From: Dasytiphilus stammeri_B
GTDB taxonomy: Bacteria; Pseudomonadota; Gammaproteobacteria; Enterobacterales; Enterobacteriaceae
Assembly (NCBI GenBank): GCA_037083765.1
Contig: JBAPLS010000005.1
Coordinates: 1 to 44,193, forward strand
DNA: 44,193 bases
Direction: 5' to 3'
How positions within the stretch are numbered: the stretch's first letter is position 1; every line of letters begins with the position of its first letter. The position numbers and the translations under genes are program-made. A model generated the notes under the pieces. It made no database searches, was not told the DNA's origin, and saw only the letters and a program-made list of their open reading frames with translations. Shown one piece after another: positions 1 to 9,151 of the stretch.

Positions 1-222
1 TGAAATCCAGGGGATAGAGGATTCATGCTGCCAAAATGAGAATTTGGTCCCATATTGCATGAATGCAGAATCATTTTTCCACAATATTTCAAATGATAAA
101 ATTAAAATTAAAACGCAAACTATTAAAGATATCCACCGTGGTCCTTGTGTTCCACTCCGTGCTAATGGCAAACATAAAATACCTCCTATAATAGGAAGAA
201 TTATTAACCAGGGCAAAAACAT
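1..222 (-). CDS. nuoM: NADH-quinone oxidoreductase subunit M, 5' part only
   Basis: This is the start of the membrane proton-channel subunit NuoM of respiratory Complex I. Only the first 74 codons lie in the window; the gene runs off the left edge. Translating the minus strand from the ATG at 222-220 gives a protein beginning MFLPWLIILPIIGG, followed by a PRWISLIV-like segment and a WISP-type turn, which matches the first helix and loop of E. coli NuoM residue for residue in many places. It follows nuoL by 103 bases, as expected for the nuoL-nuoM-nuoN order. nuoN is presumably just outside the window. The identification rests on sequence similarity recalled from E. coli plus context. Confidence 0.9.
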   Translation of the reverse strand, partial: MFLPWLIILPIIGGILCLPLARSGTQGPRWISLIVCVLILILSFEILWKNDSAFMQYGTKFSFWQHESSIPWIS

Positions 223-325
223 GAATGTGTTCTCTTTTTTTAATTTGTCTAAATATTAGGAATAAATACTAACAAAAATTTTTTGTTGAGGATAGATTTG
301 ATCCTCTTTACCCACCTGTTAACGT

Positions 326-2179
326 TTACATAAGTAATAATATGGTTACAATTAACATTAAACCTAAAATTATTTGGCGAATATATATTCGAAGCATCCC
401 ATGCTTCTCTATTTTAATCATTTTGATCCCCACCATGTTAAACAACATGTGAGGAAGCTTATTAATGATATTTTGGGCAGGATCTCGTAGCACTAAGATA
501 GCTATTTTTCTGTAAGGTAAGATCACAATGTGATTAAATAACCAGTCAAATCCCCATCCATTTAAGCCCGACGTAATAAAAAAACGTCCTAATGAACTTT
601 GCGACATATATCTTCTGATGCCAAAATTTCTTCTAGATAACCATAGAAAAATAGAAATTCCAATACCTAAAAGTACTATACTGACAGTAAGTAATTCTAA
701 TCTTAAAGAAAGAAAAGTTTTAGCAGACTTAATTTCCTGGTTAAAATTCATAAAAGGAGGAATCGCTATTGTACCTATAAAAGTAGAAAGTATTACTAGA
801 ACTAGTAAAGGTAAGTAAAAGGTTAAATCTCTGTCTAATATTCTAACTTTAATTTTTTGAGAACCATAAAAAATTAGAAAAATCATGCGACAAGTATAAA
901 TGGATGTTATCAAACTACCTAATAAAGCTATTATCAATAAGTTTATATTCCCGTGATACAAAAGTGATAAAAAAATTTTTTCTTTACTAAAAAATCCCGA
1001 TGTACATAATGGTAAAGATGCTAGTGATGCTCCTCCTACTAGAAAACAAATATATAAAAAAGGTATACTTGTACGTAATCCTCCCATTTTCAAGATATTT
1101 TGCTCATTATTACAAGCTAAAATTATTGCTCCGGCAGTCAGGAATAATAGTGCTTTAAAAAAAGCATGAGTCACAAGATGAAAAATAGCTGCCTCCCATG
1201 CTTGGGCGCCTAAAGCTAAAAACATATATCCTAATTGACTCATAGTAGAATAGGCTAATAATCGCTTGAGGTCCCTTTGGACTAAAGCTGTACATCCGGC
1301 GAATAATAAAGTGATTGCTCCTATAATGCCTACTATATTTAATATATCAGCATTAAGCACAAATAAAATTTGTGTTCGCACAATTAAATAAATACCAGCC
1401 GTTACCATGGTAGCTGCATGGATAAGAGCAGATACTGGTGCCGGCCCCACCATAGCATCGGATAACCATGTATGGAGTGGGAATTGTGCAGACTTGCCTA
1501 TCGCACTACATAATAATAAAAAGGTAGCCCATTCTAATAATATTTTATTATCTACTGCAAGTTTGGGAGCATATATAGCAATATCTTGAAAATTCAAACT
1601 ACTACCTAAAAAACCTAGTATAAAAATAGCAAGTACTAAACAGATATCACCAATACGAGTAATAAGAAATACCTTAAGAGCCGCGTATCCATTAGATCTA
1701 TTAGTATAGTAAAAACCAATCAGAAGATAAGAACATAAACCTACTAACTCCCATCCTAAATACATAAACAGTAAGTTATCTGCTAAAACTAATATACTCA
1801 TGCTGGATATAAAAAGATTAGTATAAGCAAAAAAACGTGCTAATCCTTCTTGCCCCCGCATATACCAACAAGAAAAGATATTAATAATCAATCCAATTCC
1901 TGTAACTATGGTTAACATCGTTAATGAAAGTCCGTCTAACGACAGATTAAATTTTACAATAAAATCTTTAATACTTATCCAATTCCATAATGTGAAGTGA
2001 TACTCTACTGGTTTGTAGTGAAAAAAATTAATTCCCATCCACATGGTCACTAAAAATGCACTTCCTATACAAATCGTACTGACCAGAGCACAAAATTTGT
2101 TATTCCATCGTCCTACAGAAAATGCTAATGATAAGAATCCTAATAATGGAAAAAAAATAGGTAGAATTAGAAGTATCAT
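326..2179 (-). CDS. nuoL: NADH-quinone oxidoreductase subunit L
   Basis: NuoL is the distal antiporter-like membrane subunit of Complex I. It carries a proton channel and the long lateral helix at its C-terminus. The protein has 617 residues against about 613 in E. coli and is a chain of hydrophobic helices. The family core is clear: a GKSAQFPLHTWLSDAM block near residue 230 followed by GPAPVSALIHAATMV, with the conserved charged residues of the proton path. The start codon overlaps the end of nuoK by four bases (ATGA), which implies translational coupling. The last ~80 residues form the transverse-helix and anchor region, so the protein appears complete. No frameshift is visible. Confidence 0.97.
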   Translation of the reverse strand: MILLILPIFFPLLGFLSLAFSVGRWNNKFCALVSTICIGSAFLVTMWMGINFFHYKPVEYHFTLWNWISIKDFIVKFNLSLDGLSLTMLTIVTGIGLIINIFSCWYMRGQEGLARFFAYTNLFISSMSILVLADNLLFMYLGWELVGLCSYLLIGFYYTNRSNGYAALKVFLITRIGDICLVLAIFILGFLGSSLNFQDIAIYAPKLAVDNKILLEWATFLLLCSAIGKSAQFPLHTWLSDAMVGPAPVSALIHAATMVTAGIYLIVRTQILFVLNADILNIVGIIGAITLLFAGCTALVQRDLKRLLAYSTMSQLGYMFLALGAQAWEAAIFHLVTHAFFKALLFLTAGAIILACNNEQNILKMGGLRTSIPFLYICFLVGGASLASLPLCTSGFFSKEKIFLSLLYHGNINLLIIALLGSLITSIYTCRMIFLIFYGSQKIKVRILDRDLTFYLPLLVLVILSTFIGTIAIPPFMNFNQEIKSAKTFLSLRLELLTVSIVLLGIGISIFLWLSRRNFGIRRYMSQSSLGRFFITSGLNGWGFDWLFNHIVILPYRKIAILVLRDPAQNIINKLPHMLFNMVGIKMIKIEKHGMLRIYIRQIILGLMLIVTILLLM

Positions 2180-2478
2180 CCGTGTAAACCACTAACTGAA
2201 TCAATATTCATATTTTTATAATGATGATAGAGCTGAAGTAACAGTGCTAATCCTATACTGGATTCAGTAGCTGCCACACTAAGAATTAATATATACATAA
2301 TTTGACTTTCTGCTTGATTCCAAAAAGATCCCGTTACTATAAAAGCTAGTGCTGATGCATTGAGCATAATTTCTACACTCATCAGCATAAATAAAAGATT
2401 TCGGCGCAAGATAACACCAGTCATGCCAAGAACGAATAGAATTACTGATATGGTAAGTGCTATTTGAAAAGAGATCAT
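2176..2478 (-). CDS. nuoK: NADH-quinone oxidoreductase subunit K
   Basis: NuoK is the small three-helix membrane subunit of Complex I, homologous to MrpC. At 100 residues it has the same length as in E. coli. The two membrane glutamates essential for proton translocation are present at residues 36 (within MSVEIMLNA) and 72 (within AATESSIGLA). It lies between nuoJ, 53 bases upstream, and nuoL, which it overlaps by four bases. The fixed order J-K-L, the exact length and both key glutamates make this assignment secure. Confidence 0.97.
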   Translation of the reverse strand: MISFQIALTISVILFVLGMTGVILRRNLLFMLMSVEIMLNASALAFIVTGSFWNQAESQIMYILILSVAATESSIGLALLLQLYHHYKNMNIDSVSGLHG

Positions 2479-2531
2479 GATATAATTATTTTACCTGATT
2501 AGAGCAGCTAAAAAATATCACTCTAACATTA

Positions 2532-3020
2532 TTAACGTACTTTACATCCAATTTTAAAAGCTACAATTAGACCAGCTAAAAGTAAGAAAGATATACTTTC
2601 GATTAACACTACATAAGTGCTAAACAATAATTTTCCTACGGCTTGAACATTTATAATATAGGGTGGTAAAGGATAGTTAGGGATGTGTTGTATAAAAAAA
2701 AATATTATCCACAGCCATAGAGCAGAAAGTATTATTCCCCGAAATAATAATTTTTTAGTTAGTTGAGGTCGTTCGATATTACATTCTTTATCTGAGTTCA
2801 CTATCATTACTACAAAAACAAATATTACCATAATAGCTCCCGCATAGGCAATTATCTCTAAGCATCCAGCTAGATATGCCCCCAACGAGAACAACATGCC
2901 TGCAATTGCTAATATTGTAATTAACATGCATAATAACGCATGCATTGGGTTCTTGTTTATTATTAACAGTATCGTCATTAGTATGGATACTATTGCACAT
3001 ATATAAAAAGACAGTACCAT
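2532..3020 (-). CDS. nuoJ: NADH-quinone oxidoreductase subunit J
   Basis: NuoJ is a five-helix membrane subunit of Complex I that contributes to the central hydrophilic axis. The protein begins with a hydrophobic helix and contains the family block FSLGAYLAGCLEIIAYAGAI near residues 45-65, followed by MVIFVFVVM. It ends shortly after LLLAGLIVAFKIG, at 162 residues against about 184 in E. coli. The missing part is the charged cytoplasmic C-terminal tail, so the membrane core is intact. The gene lies 21 bases downstream of nuoI in the operon. The trimmed tail matches a pattern seen in other proteins of this window. Confidence 0.95.
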   Translation of the reverse strand: MVLSFYICAIVSILMTILLIINKNPMHALLCMLITILAIAGMLFSLGAYLAGCLEIIAYAGAIMVIFVFVVMIVNSDKECNIERPQLTKKLLFRGIILSALWLWIIFFFIQHIPNYPLPPYIINVQAVGKLLFSTYVVLIESISFLLLAGLIVAFKIGCKVR

Positions 3021-3041
3021 GCTACATCAATCCAATAAAAA

Positions 3042-3584
3042 TTAAGGTAATAAGCTTTTCACATCAATAGGAAGAAATTCATTAGACGCTCTACCTTTAT
3101 TTTTGCCCTGAATAGTTATACCAGAAATATTATAAAAATTATAATCAGGATATTTTCCAGGTCCACTGATAAGTAAATCTTCCTTTTCGTATACTAACTC
3201 TTGTCGTTTAAAATCTCCCATTTCAAAATCTGGAGTTAACTGAATGGCAGTAGTAGGACATGCTTCTTCACATAAACCACAAAATATACAGCGAGAAAAA
3301 TTAATCCGAAAAAATTTAGGAAACCACCGTCCATCCTGTTTTGTGTCTTTTTGAAGGGCAATACAATCTACCGGACAAACTACAGCACATAGTCCACATG
3401 CTACACAACGCTCCTCTCCCTTGTCATCACGAGTGAGAATAATTCTGCCCCGGTAACGTGGAGGTAGAAATACTTTTTTTTCCGGATATTTTATTGTTTC
3501 TCTTTTAGAAAAAGCATTTTTAAAAATTAGGTATAAACTACGTATTTGTGTTGCCAAACTTAATAAGATATATTTAAATAACAT
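3042..3584 (-). CDS. nuoI: NADH-quinone oxidoreductase subunit I (two 4Fe-4S clusters)
   Basis: NuoI carries clusters N6a and N6b, which pass electrons from the peripheral arm towards N2. The 180-residue protein has both ferredoxin motifs intact: cysteines 60, 63, 66 and 70 (ERCVACGLCAVVCP) and cysteines 99, 102, 105 and 109 (RCIFCGLCEEACP). An amphipathic N-terminal helix for membrane attachment precedes them. Length equals that of E. coli NuoI (180). The gene sits 17 bases after nuoH and 21 bases before nuoJ, in standard operon order. Nothing in it looks degraded. Confidence 0.97.
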   Translation of the reverse strand: MLFKYILLSLATQIRSLYLIFKNAFSKRETIKYPEKKVFLPPRYRGRIILTRDDKGEERCVACGLCAVVCPVDCIALQKDTKQDGRWFPKFFRINFSRCIFCGLCEEACPTTAIQLTPDFEMGDFKRQELVYEKEDLLISGPGKYPDYNFYNISGITIQGKNKGRASNEFLPIDVKSLLP

Positions 3585-3601
3585 TTAAGTAAATTATCCC
3601 C

Positions 3602-4561
3602 TTATTGTGACTGATAAAGTATTAACATACCCGTTATTAACAAATTAAATAAGCTGAGTGGAAAACCAATTGTCCATCCAAAAGATATTAATTGATCGTA
3701 ACGTGGACGAGGTAATGATGCGCGGATCAAAATAAATATCATAATAATCAGAGTAGTTTTTAGTAAAAACCAAATAAATGATGGTAAGAATGGTCCTAGC
3801 CATCCTCCCAAAAATAAAGTTACTATAAGCGACGAGATCGTAATCATGCCCAGATATTCACTGATAAAAAATAGACCAAATTTTATTCCCGAATATTCCA
3901 AGTGATAGCCATCAGCCAATTCTTGTTCCGCTTGGGGTAAATCAAAAGGATGTCGATGACAAAGAGCTATTCCGGATATAAAAAACATTATAAATCCTAA
4001 AAACTGTGGGATAATATTCCATAAATGTTTTTGATTACGAACGATGTCCGAAAGATTGAAAGAATTAGCTTTGGCAACTACCCCCATTAATGATAATCCG
4101 AGAAATACTTCATAACTAATAGTCTGTGCAGCAGCTCGCATAGCACCTAAAAGGGAATATTTATTGTTACTAGACCATCCGGCTAAAAATATCGCATATA
4201 TAGATATATTGGCCATCATCAGAAAAAATAATATTCCAATGTTCATATCTGCGACTACCCAGTTACTACTCACCGGTACAATAGCAAAAGATATTAATAA
4301 AGTGCTAACTGAAATAATTGGAGCGATTATAAATAATAAATGATCGGAAAATGGAGGAATCCAATCCTCTTTAAAAACAATTTTTATCATATCTGCACAA
4401 GGTTGTAGTAATCCTAACCATCCTACTCGGTTAGGACCATAGCGATTCTGGAATAAACCTAATAATCTTCGCTCACAAAAACTCATAAATATACTACATA
4501 ACAGAAGTACTACTAATATGACTAGAGCTTTAATAATATTAAAAGTTGTTATACTAGTCAT
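3602..4561 (-). CDS. nuoH: NADH-quinone oxidoreductase subunit H
   Basis: NuoH is the membrane subunit that, with NuoB and NuoD, forms the ubiquinone-binding chamber of Complex I. The protein has 319 residues against 325 in E. coli. It shows the family signature FCERRLLGLFQNRYGPNRVG near residues 28-47, the LAGWSSNNKYSLLGAMRAAA block near residue 125, and the acidic loop DLPQAEQELADGYHLEYSG near residue 210. It starts six bases after the nuoG stop. The loop and helix pattern suggests a functional subunit. Confidence 0.97.
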   Translation of the reverse strand: MTSITTFNIIKALVILVVLLLCSIFMSFCERRLLGLFQNRYGPNRVGWLGLLQPCADMIKIVFKEDWIPPFSDHLLFIIAPIISVSTLLISFAIVPVSSNWVVADMNIGILFFLMMANISIYAIFLAGWSSNNKYSLLGAMRAAAQTISYEVFLGLSLMGVVAKANSFNLSDIVRNQKHLWNIIPQFLGFIMFFISGIALCHRHPFDLPQAEQELADGYHLEYSGIKFGLFFISEYLGMITISSLIVTLFLGGWLGPFLPSFIWFLLKTTLIIMIFILIRASLPRPRYDQLISFGWTIGFPLSLFNLLITGMLILYQSQ

Positions 4562-4567
4562 TAGTAG

Positions 4568-7273
4568 TCACTTCTGGTGAATATTAGCAATATAATCTAT
4601 TTTTTCTCCATTAAAACATAATGGAAGTCCAGGAAAACCTAATGGTAATCCTATCAATCCTGAAGGTAAGTGATCAGACACATTAACTGGTAAGCGCAAT
4701 ACCATATTCATAACACTTAATTCAACTATATTTTTTCCCCTCACCTCTAATTTATTAGCATCTCTAATATTCAACATAATGTAGGTTGACGGCATACATT
4801 TTTGGATGACGGGCGTACGTTGAGACATTTCTTCACTACCAAATAAATGATAGTAGGGTACTATTCGTAATATTTCTGTTTCATTATTATTACAGCATCC
4901 CAATGAACTCTCAAAAAAACTAAAATTTTTCTCTTTCTTGGTCTTTATCAGTCGTTGTCCTGGATCACCATGACGTAATGTGCCAGCAATTTTATTCTGA
5001 AATTTATTCCAGGCCTGTGGGGAATTCCATCCTGGATACCAAGCAAAAGATATATGTTGTCTTTTAACAAAGGGATTATTTGTTCCTTGGAGAGAAAATG
5101 TTAACATAGAATCCGGATCTTGAGGTAGCGGTTTCTCATGAACGTTAATATTAGCTAGAATTGCTGCTCCACCACTATATTGTTGTGATTTACGTACTAT
5201 TTTCTGACCATGAATCCGAACTTGGCCATCTGGGCAAACATCTTTAATACCTTTTAATTTTGGACATGACTCTATACATGCCTGAATTACGTGATCAATA
5301 TTCAACCATTTGATATTACTCATAGTTAATTGACATTTTAATAAATGTAACCAGCGCCAACTTTCTTGAATTTTAAAACTAGAATTATAATATGAAGGTT
5401 CATAAACCTTAAAAAATCTTTGAGCTCTTCCTTCATAATTGACTACTGTTCCAGTACTCTCAGCAAAGCTAGCAGCAGAAAAAATTATATTAGCTTTAGC
5501 AATAGTTTTCGTATTCTGATGATCTATAACAATAACATTTGATATGTTAGTCAGTACTTCATCCATGATATTATGAGGAAAAATTCGATATAAATCATTT
5601 TCCATAATTAACAGAGTATCTGATACTCCATTTTGGAATTGTTCTATCGCGTTTTCTAATGGTTTAATATTACTAGAAAGTAAACCTAATCCTATACTAT
5701 TTACTTCTGCTGGTAATAAAATTAATCCTACTTCCGAGTCTGCAGTATTGCTTAGCGCAGTCGCTATATTAGCGGCCGCTTTTATAATTTCGTCACTTCC
5801 AGCATTACTACCCGAAATAATTAAAGCTTTTTTAGCTTGTTGTAAGGTCTTAGCAATCAAGTTAACTTGATCGCGAAGAGTAATTGGGAAGGAAACTTTT
5901 GGAGAGTTAGTGTCTAATGTATAAGCAATAGCATATCCTATTCTAGCTTGTTCTTCAGGTGAAGCATAATATCTCCACAGCGCAATATCATCCAAACGTG
6001 TAGAGTCAATATTAGTTAGAAATAACGCAGCTAAATTTTTTTCATTTTGATTCCACTCATCTTCTGGATGAGATTTATTTTTTACTGCTTGCCGTACCGC
6101 CAGAGCAAGTCTAGGACTAGTTTGGGTAAGATCTTCACCCAATACTAATATAACATCATAATTTTCTATTTCACGTAATGTAGGTGAATAAATACCACTT
6201 TGGCTTAATATTTTTAATATTAGTGATAATCTTGTTTGTTCTGAACCTGGCATACCTAGATAAAAATTTTCTTCTCCCACTAATTCACGAAGAGCGAAAT
6301 TACTTTCGAGACTAGCACGAGCAGATCCAATTCCAATAATTTTTTTAGCGTTTCTTAAGATACTGGTAGTTTGGTTAACTATCTCTACAGTATTTAACTC
6401 TAATGTGTGATCCTTGCGAAGTGCCCGAGGCCATCTAGGTCTATCTAACAAATTGACATAACCATAACTGAAACGTCCACGATCACATAAGAAATAGTGG
6501 TTAATGGCACCATGATAACGATTATCAATTTTTACTATATTTCCATAACGTTCTCCTGGACTAGTATTACATCCAACACTACAATGCGCACAAATACTAG
6601 GAGCAAATTGCAGATCCCATTTTCGAGTGTATTGTTTTGAGGCAGTTTTATCAGTGAAAACTCCGGTAGGACAAATTTCAACTAAATTTCCAGAAAATTC
6701 GTTTTCTAATATCCCATCTTTTACTCTACCAAAATAAATATTATTATGGATTCCATAGACTCCTAAATCATTACCATGAGCATAATCCTTATAAAATCTT
6801 ATACAACGGTAACATACAATACAACGATTCATTTCATGAGATATAAATGGGCCAAGATATTGATTGTAATGGGTACGTTTATTAAATCTATAATGTCGTT
6901 TATAATGCCCTGTCATTACTAACATGTCTTGCAAATGACAATTTCCTCCTTCTTCGCATACTGGGCAATCATGAGGATGATTTATCATTAACAATTCTAG
7001 AATATTTCGTCGAAATTCTTTTACTTCTGGATCTTCAATAGAAATGAAAATATTATCGATGGATCTTGTCATACAAGCCATAATTATACTACCCTGACAA
7101 TCTTGATCGTTATGATATCTTTTAACTGCACACAAACGACAAGATCCTACACTCCCTAAAGCCGGATGCCAACAAAAATACGGAAGATCTAATTGGAGTG
7201 ATAAACACGTATGCAATAAATTTTTCGATCCATCTACTACATATTGAGTGCCGTCTACATGGATAACAGTCAT
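4568..7273 (-). CDS. nuoG: NADH-quinone oxidoreductase subunit G
   Basis: NuoG is the large iron-sulfur subunit of the peripheral arm. At 901 residues it is close to the E. coli length (908). The N-terminal domain has the 2Fe-2S ligands (FCWHPALGSVGSCRLC) and the His/Cys motif for cluster N5 (HDCPVCEEGGNC). It also has the N4 cysteines (CIVCYRCIR and CPTGVF). The off-pathway N7 site is also kept: CAHCSVGC near residue 228 plus a later FLCDRGR. The rest is a molybdopterin-oxidoreductase-like fold without cofactor function. It precedes nuoH by six bases and follows nuoF after 90 bases, the widest gap inside the operon except for the one before nuoL's downstream neighbour nuoM. Confidence 0.97.
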   Translation of the reverse strand: MTVIHVDGTQYVVDGSKNLLHTCLSLQLDLPYFCWHPALGSVGSCRLCAVKRYHNDQDCQGSIIMACMTRSIDNIFISIEDPEVKEFRRNILELLMINHPHDCPVCEEGGNCHLQDMLVMTGHYKRHYRFNKRTHYNQYLGPFISHEMNRCIVCYRCIRFYKDYAHGNDLGVYGIHNNIYFGRVKDGILENEFSGNLVEICPTGVFTDKTASKQYTRKWDLQFAPSICAHCSVGCNTSPGERYGNIVKIDNRYHGAINHYFLCDRGRFSYGYVNLLDRPRWPRALRKDHTLELNTVEIVNQTTSILRNAKKIIGIGSARASLESNFALRELVGEENFYLGMPGSEQTRLSLILKILSQSGIYSPTLREIENYDVILVLGEDLTQTSPRLALAVRQAVKNKSHPEDEWNQNEKNLAALFLTNIDSTRLDDIALWRYYASPEEQARIGYAIAYTLDTNSPKVSFPITLRDQVNLIAKTLQQAKKALIISGSNAGSDEIIKAAANIATALSNTADSEVGLILLPAEVNSIGLGLLSSNIKPLENAIEQFQNGVSDTLLIMENDLYRIFPHNIMDEVLTNISNVIVIDHQNTKTIAKANIIFSAASFAESTGTVVNYEGRAQRFFKVYEPSYYNSSFKIQESWRWLHLLKCQLTMSNIKWLNIDHVIQACIESCPKLKGIKDVCPDGQVRIHGQKIVRKSQQYSGGAAILANINVHEKPLPQDPDSMLTFSLQGTNNPFVKRQHISFAWYPGWNSPQAWNKFQNKIAGTLRHGDPGQRLIKTKKEKNFSFFESSLGCCNNNETEILRIVPYYHLFGSEEMSQRTPVIQKCMPSTYIMLNIRDANKLEVRGKNIVELSVMNMVLRLPVNVSDHLPSGLIGLPLGFPGLPLCFNGEKIDYIANIHQK

Positions 7274-7363
7274 AATACAATTATTCTCTTTTCCTCATCC
7301 TCTAATTATGAACTTATGTTTTTATTAATATGAGGGTCTATCCTATGAATAGCAGTAATATTT

Positions 7364-8668
7364 TTAATTTGTGAGGCATACTATTCCCTGTTCAAATTCA
7401 TTTTGGAAATATTTTAAAGAACTCCTCAATGGTTCTATTGCTCCCGGAGCCAGATAACAAAAACATTTTCCAGCTTCTAAAAGAGCACAAATTTTTTCAA
7501 GCATTTTCAGATCTTCTTCTTGACCCTGTCCTTTTTTCAGGGTTCGCAATATCTCTACAGTCCATGGTAATCCCTCTCGGCATGGAGTACACCAACCACA
7601 AGATTCTCTAGAAAAAAATTTCTCCAAATTGTATAAAAGTTCTACCATATTAATTTTATCATCCACTGCTAATGCGATTCCTGTTCCTAACCGACTTCCG
7701 ACTTTACTTAAAGTAGTAAAATCTAGCGGTAAATCTAAGTGATGAGGAGTAAGAAACGCAGTACTTGATCCTCCGGGTTGCCATGCTTTTAATTTGAATC
7801 CTTTCATCATGTCTCCGGCATAATTTTCAAGAACTTCGCGCGCGTAAATACCTAAAGGTAATTCCCATATTCCGGGATTTTTCACTCTACCTGAAAAACC
7901 CAGTAGTTTGGTTCCCATATCATAACTGTGGTTGATCGCCAGTCCTTTATACCATGACACTCCATTTTCCATAATAGAGGGAATATTACATATCGTTTCC
8001 ACATTATTAATACATGTAGGTTTTTTCCATAGTCCTGAGTTAGCAGGAAAAGGTGGTTTAGAACGAGGATTAGCACGTTTCCCTTCAATTGCATTCATTA
8101 ATGCTGTTTCTTCTCCACAAATGTATCTTCCTGCCCCTGTATGTAAAATTATTTGGAAATTAAAGCCAGAACCCATAATATTTTTTCCAAGGAATCCCGC
8201 TTCTCGGCATTCGTAGATAGCACGTCGTATATTGCCCGCGGCAATAATATATTCTCCGCGAAGAAAAATATAACCTATAGTCGCTTTTAATGCATAAGCG
8301 CTTATTATCATTCCCTCTATTAGCAGGTGAGGTAAGTTTTCTAACAAAATACGGTCTTTGTAGGTGCCAGGTTCCATCTCATCTGCATTACATATGAAAT
8401 AACGTATCTTAATGGAATCTTCTGGAGCGGGCATCAAACTCCACTTGATTCCCGTCGGAAAACCCGATCCTCCACGTCCCTTAAGACCGGATTGTTTCAC
8501 TAGATTTACCACCTCATCGGCACTAATTTTTAATAATGTTTTTTTTGCCGCCGTATAACCATTTTTTCTACAATATTCCTGGATCCAGACGGGTTGTTTA
8601 TCCTCGCGCATTCTCCAAGTTAGAGGATGTGTTTCGGCGACCGGATAAAAATTGTTCTTTTTTTTCAT
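7364..8668 (-). CDS. nuoF: NADH-quinone oxidoreductase subunit F (NADH/FMN site)
   Basis: NuoF binds NADH and FMN and holds cluster N3, so it is the electron entry point of Complex I. The N-terminal half has the glycine-rich nucleotide-binding block LKGRGGSGFPTG and, later, GAGRYICGEETAL. Cluster N3 ligands are visible at C357, C360 and C363 (ESCGWCTPC) and C404. The protein has 434 residues against about 445 in E. coli; the shortfall is a truncated C-terminal tail. Its ATG overlaps the nuoE stop by four bases, so translation is probably coupled. Confidence 0.97.
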   Translation of the reverse strand: MKKKNNFYPVAETHPLTWRMREDKQPVWIQEYCRKNGYTAAKKTLLKISADEVVNLVKQSGLKGRGGSGFPTGIKWSLMPAPEDSIKIRYFICNADEMEPGTYKDRILLENLPHLLIEGMIISAYALKATIGYIFLRGEYIIAAGNIRRAIYECREAGFLGKNIMGSGFNFQIILHTGAGRYICGEETALMNAIEGKRANPRSKPPFPANSGLWKKPTCINNVETICNIPSIMENGVSWYKGLAINHSYDMGTKLLGFSGRVKNPGIWELPLGIYAREVLENYAGDMMKGFKLKAWQPGGSSTAFLTPHHLDLPLDFTTLSKVGSRLGTGIALAVDDKINMVELLYNLEKFFSRESCGWCTPCREGLPWTVEILRTLKKGQGQEEDLKMLEKICALLEAGKCFCYLAPGAIEPLRSSLKYFQNEFEQGIVCLTN

Positions 8669-9150
8669 GGATACTGTTCCAGGATAATATCTAGTACATC
8701 AGTGGACACAGGACCGTAAGTATCATTATTGATCATTATCGTGGGACTTCTATCACAATTACCCAGACAACATATTGGTAACAACGTAAAACGTCCATTT
8801 GCGGTGGTTTGTCCTTTTGTGATTTGGAGATTGTCTTCAATATACGACACTATTTTTTTATAACCATTAATATAACATATACTACTATCACAATATCGAA
8901 TAACATGACGTCCTACAGGACGTCTAAAAATTTGACTATAAAAAGTAGCTACTTCTTCTACTTCAGTGGTTGAGATCCCTATTATTTCCGCTATCTGCTC
9001 TAGAGATTCATCTGAGACCCACCCTTGATATCTTTGTACTATTTTTAGAGCTTCAATTACAAATGCTCTCGGGTGATTGTTATAATTTTTTTTTTCTTTT
9101 TCAATTGTTTTGCGTTCAGTATCAAAAGTATTCTTCTTGTTATAAGACAT
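8665..9150 (-). CDS. nuoE: NADH-quinone oxidoreductase subunit E
   Basis: NuoE is the thioredoxin-fold subunit that carries the 2Fe-2S cluster N1a next to the flavin. Its four ligand cysteines are present in YCDSSIC and CCLGNC. The family block EEVATFYSQIFRRPVGRHVI precedes them. I place the start at the ATG at 9150-9148, one base after the nuoCD stop, giving 161 residues against 166 in E. coli. An upstream in-frame ATG at 9183 would overlap nuoCD by 32 bases and add residues with no counterpart in the family. The gene overlaps nuoF by four bases. Confidence 0.95.
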   Translation of the reverse strand: MSYNKKNTFDTERKTIEKEKKNYNNHPRAFVIEALKIVQRYQGWVSDESLEQIAEIIGISTTEVEEVATFYSQIFRRPVGRHVIRYCDSSICYINGYKKIVSYIEDNLQITKGQTTANGRFTLLPICCLGNCDRSPTIMINNDTYGPVSTDVLDIILEQYP

Positions 9151-9151
9151 A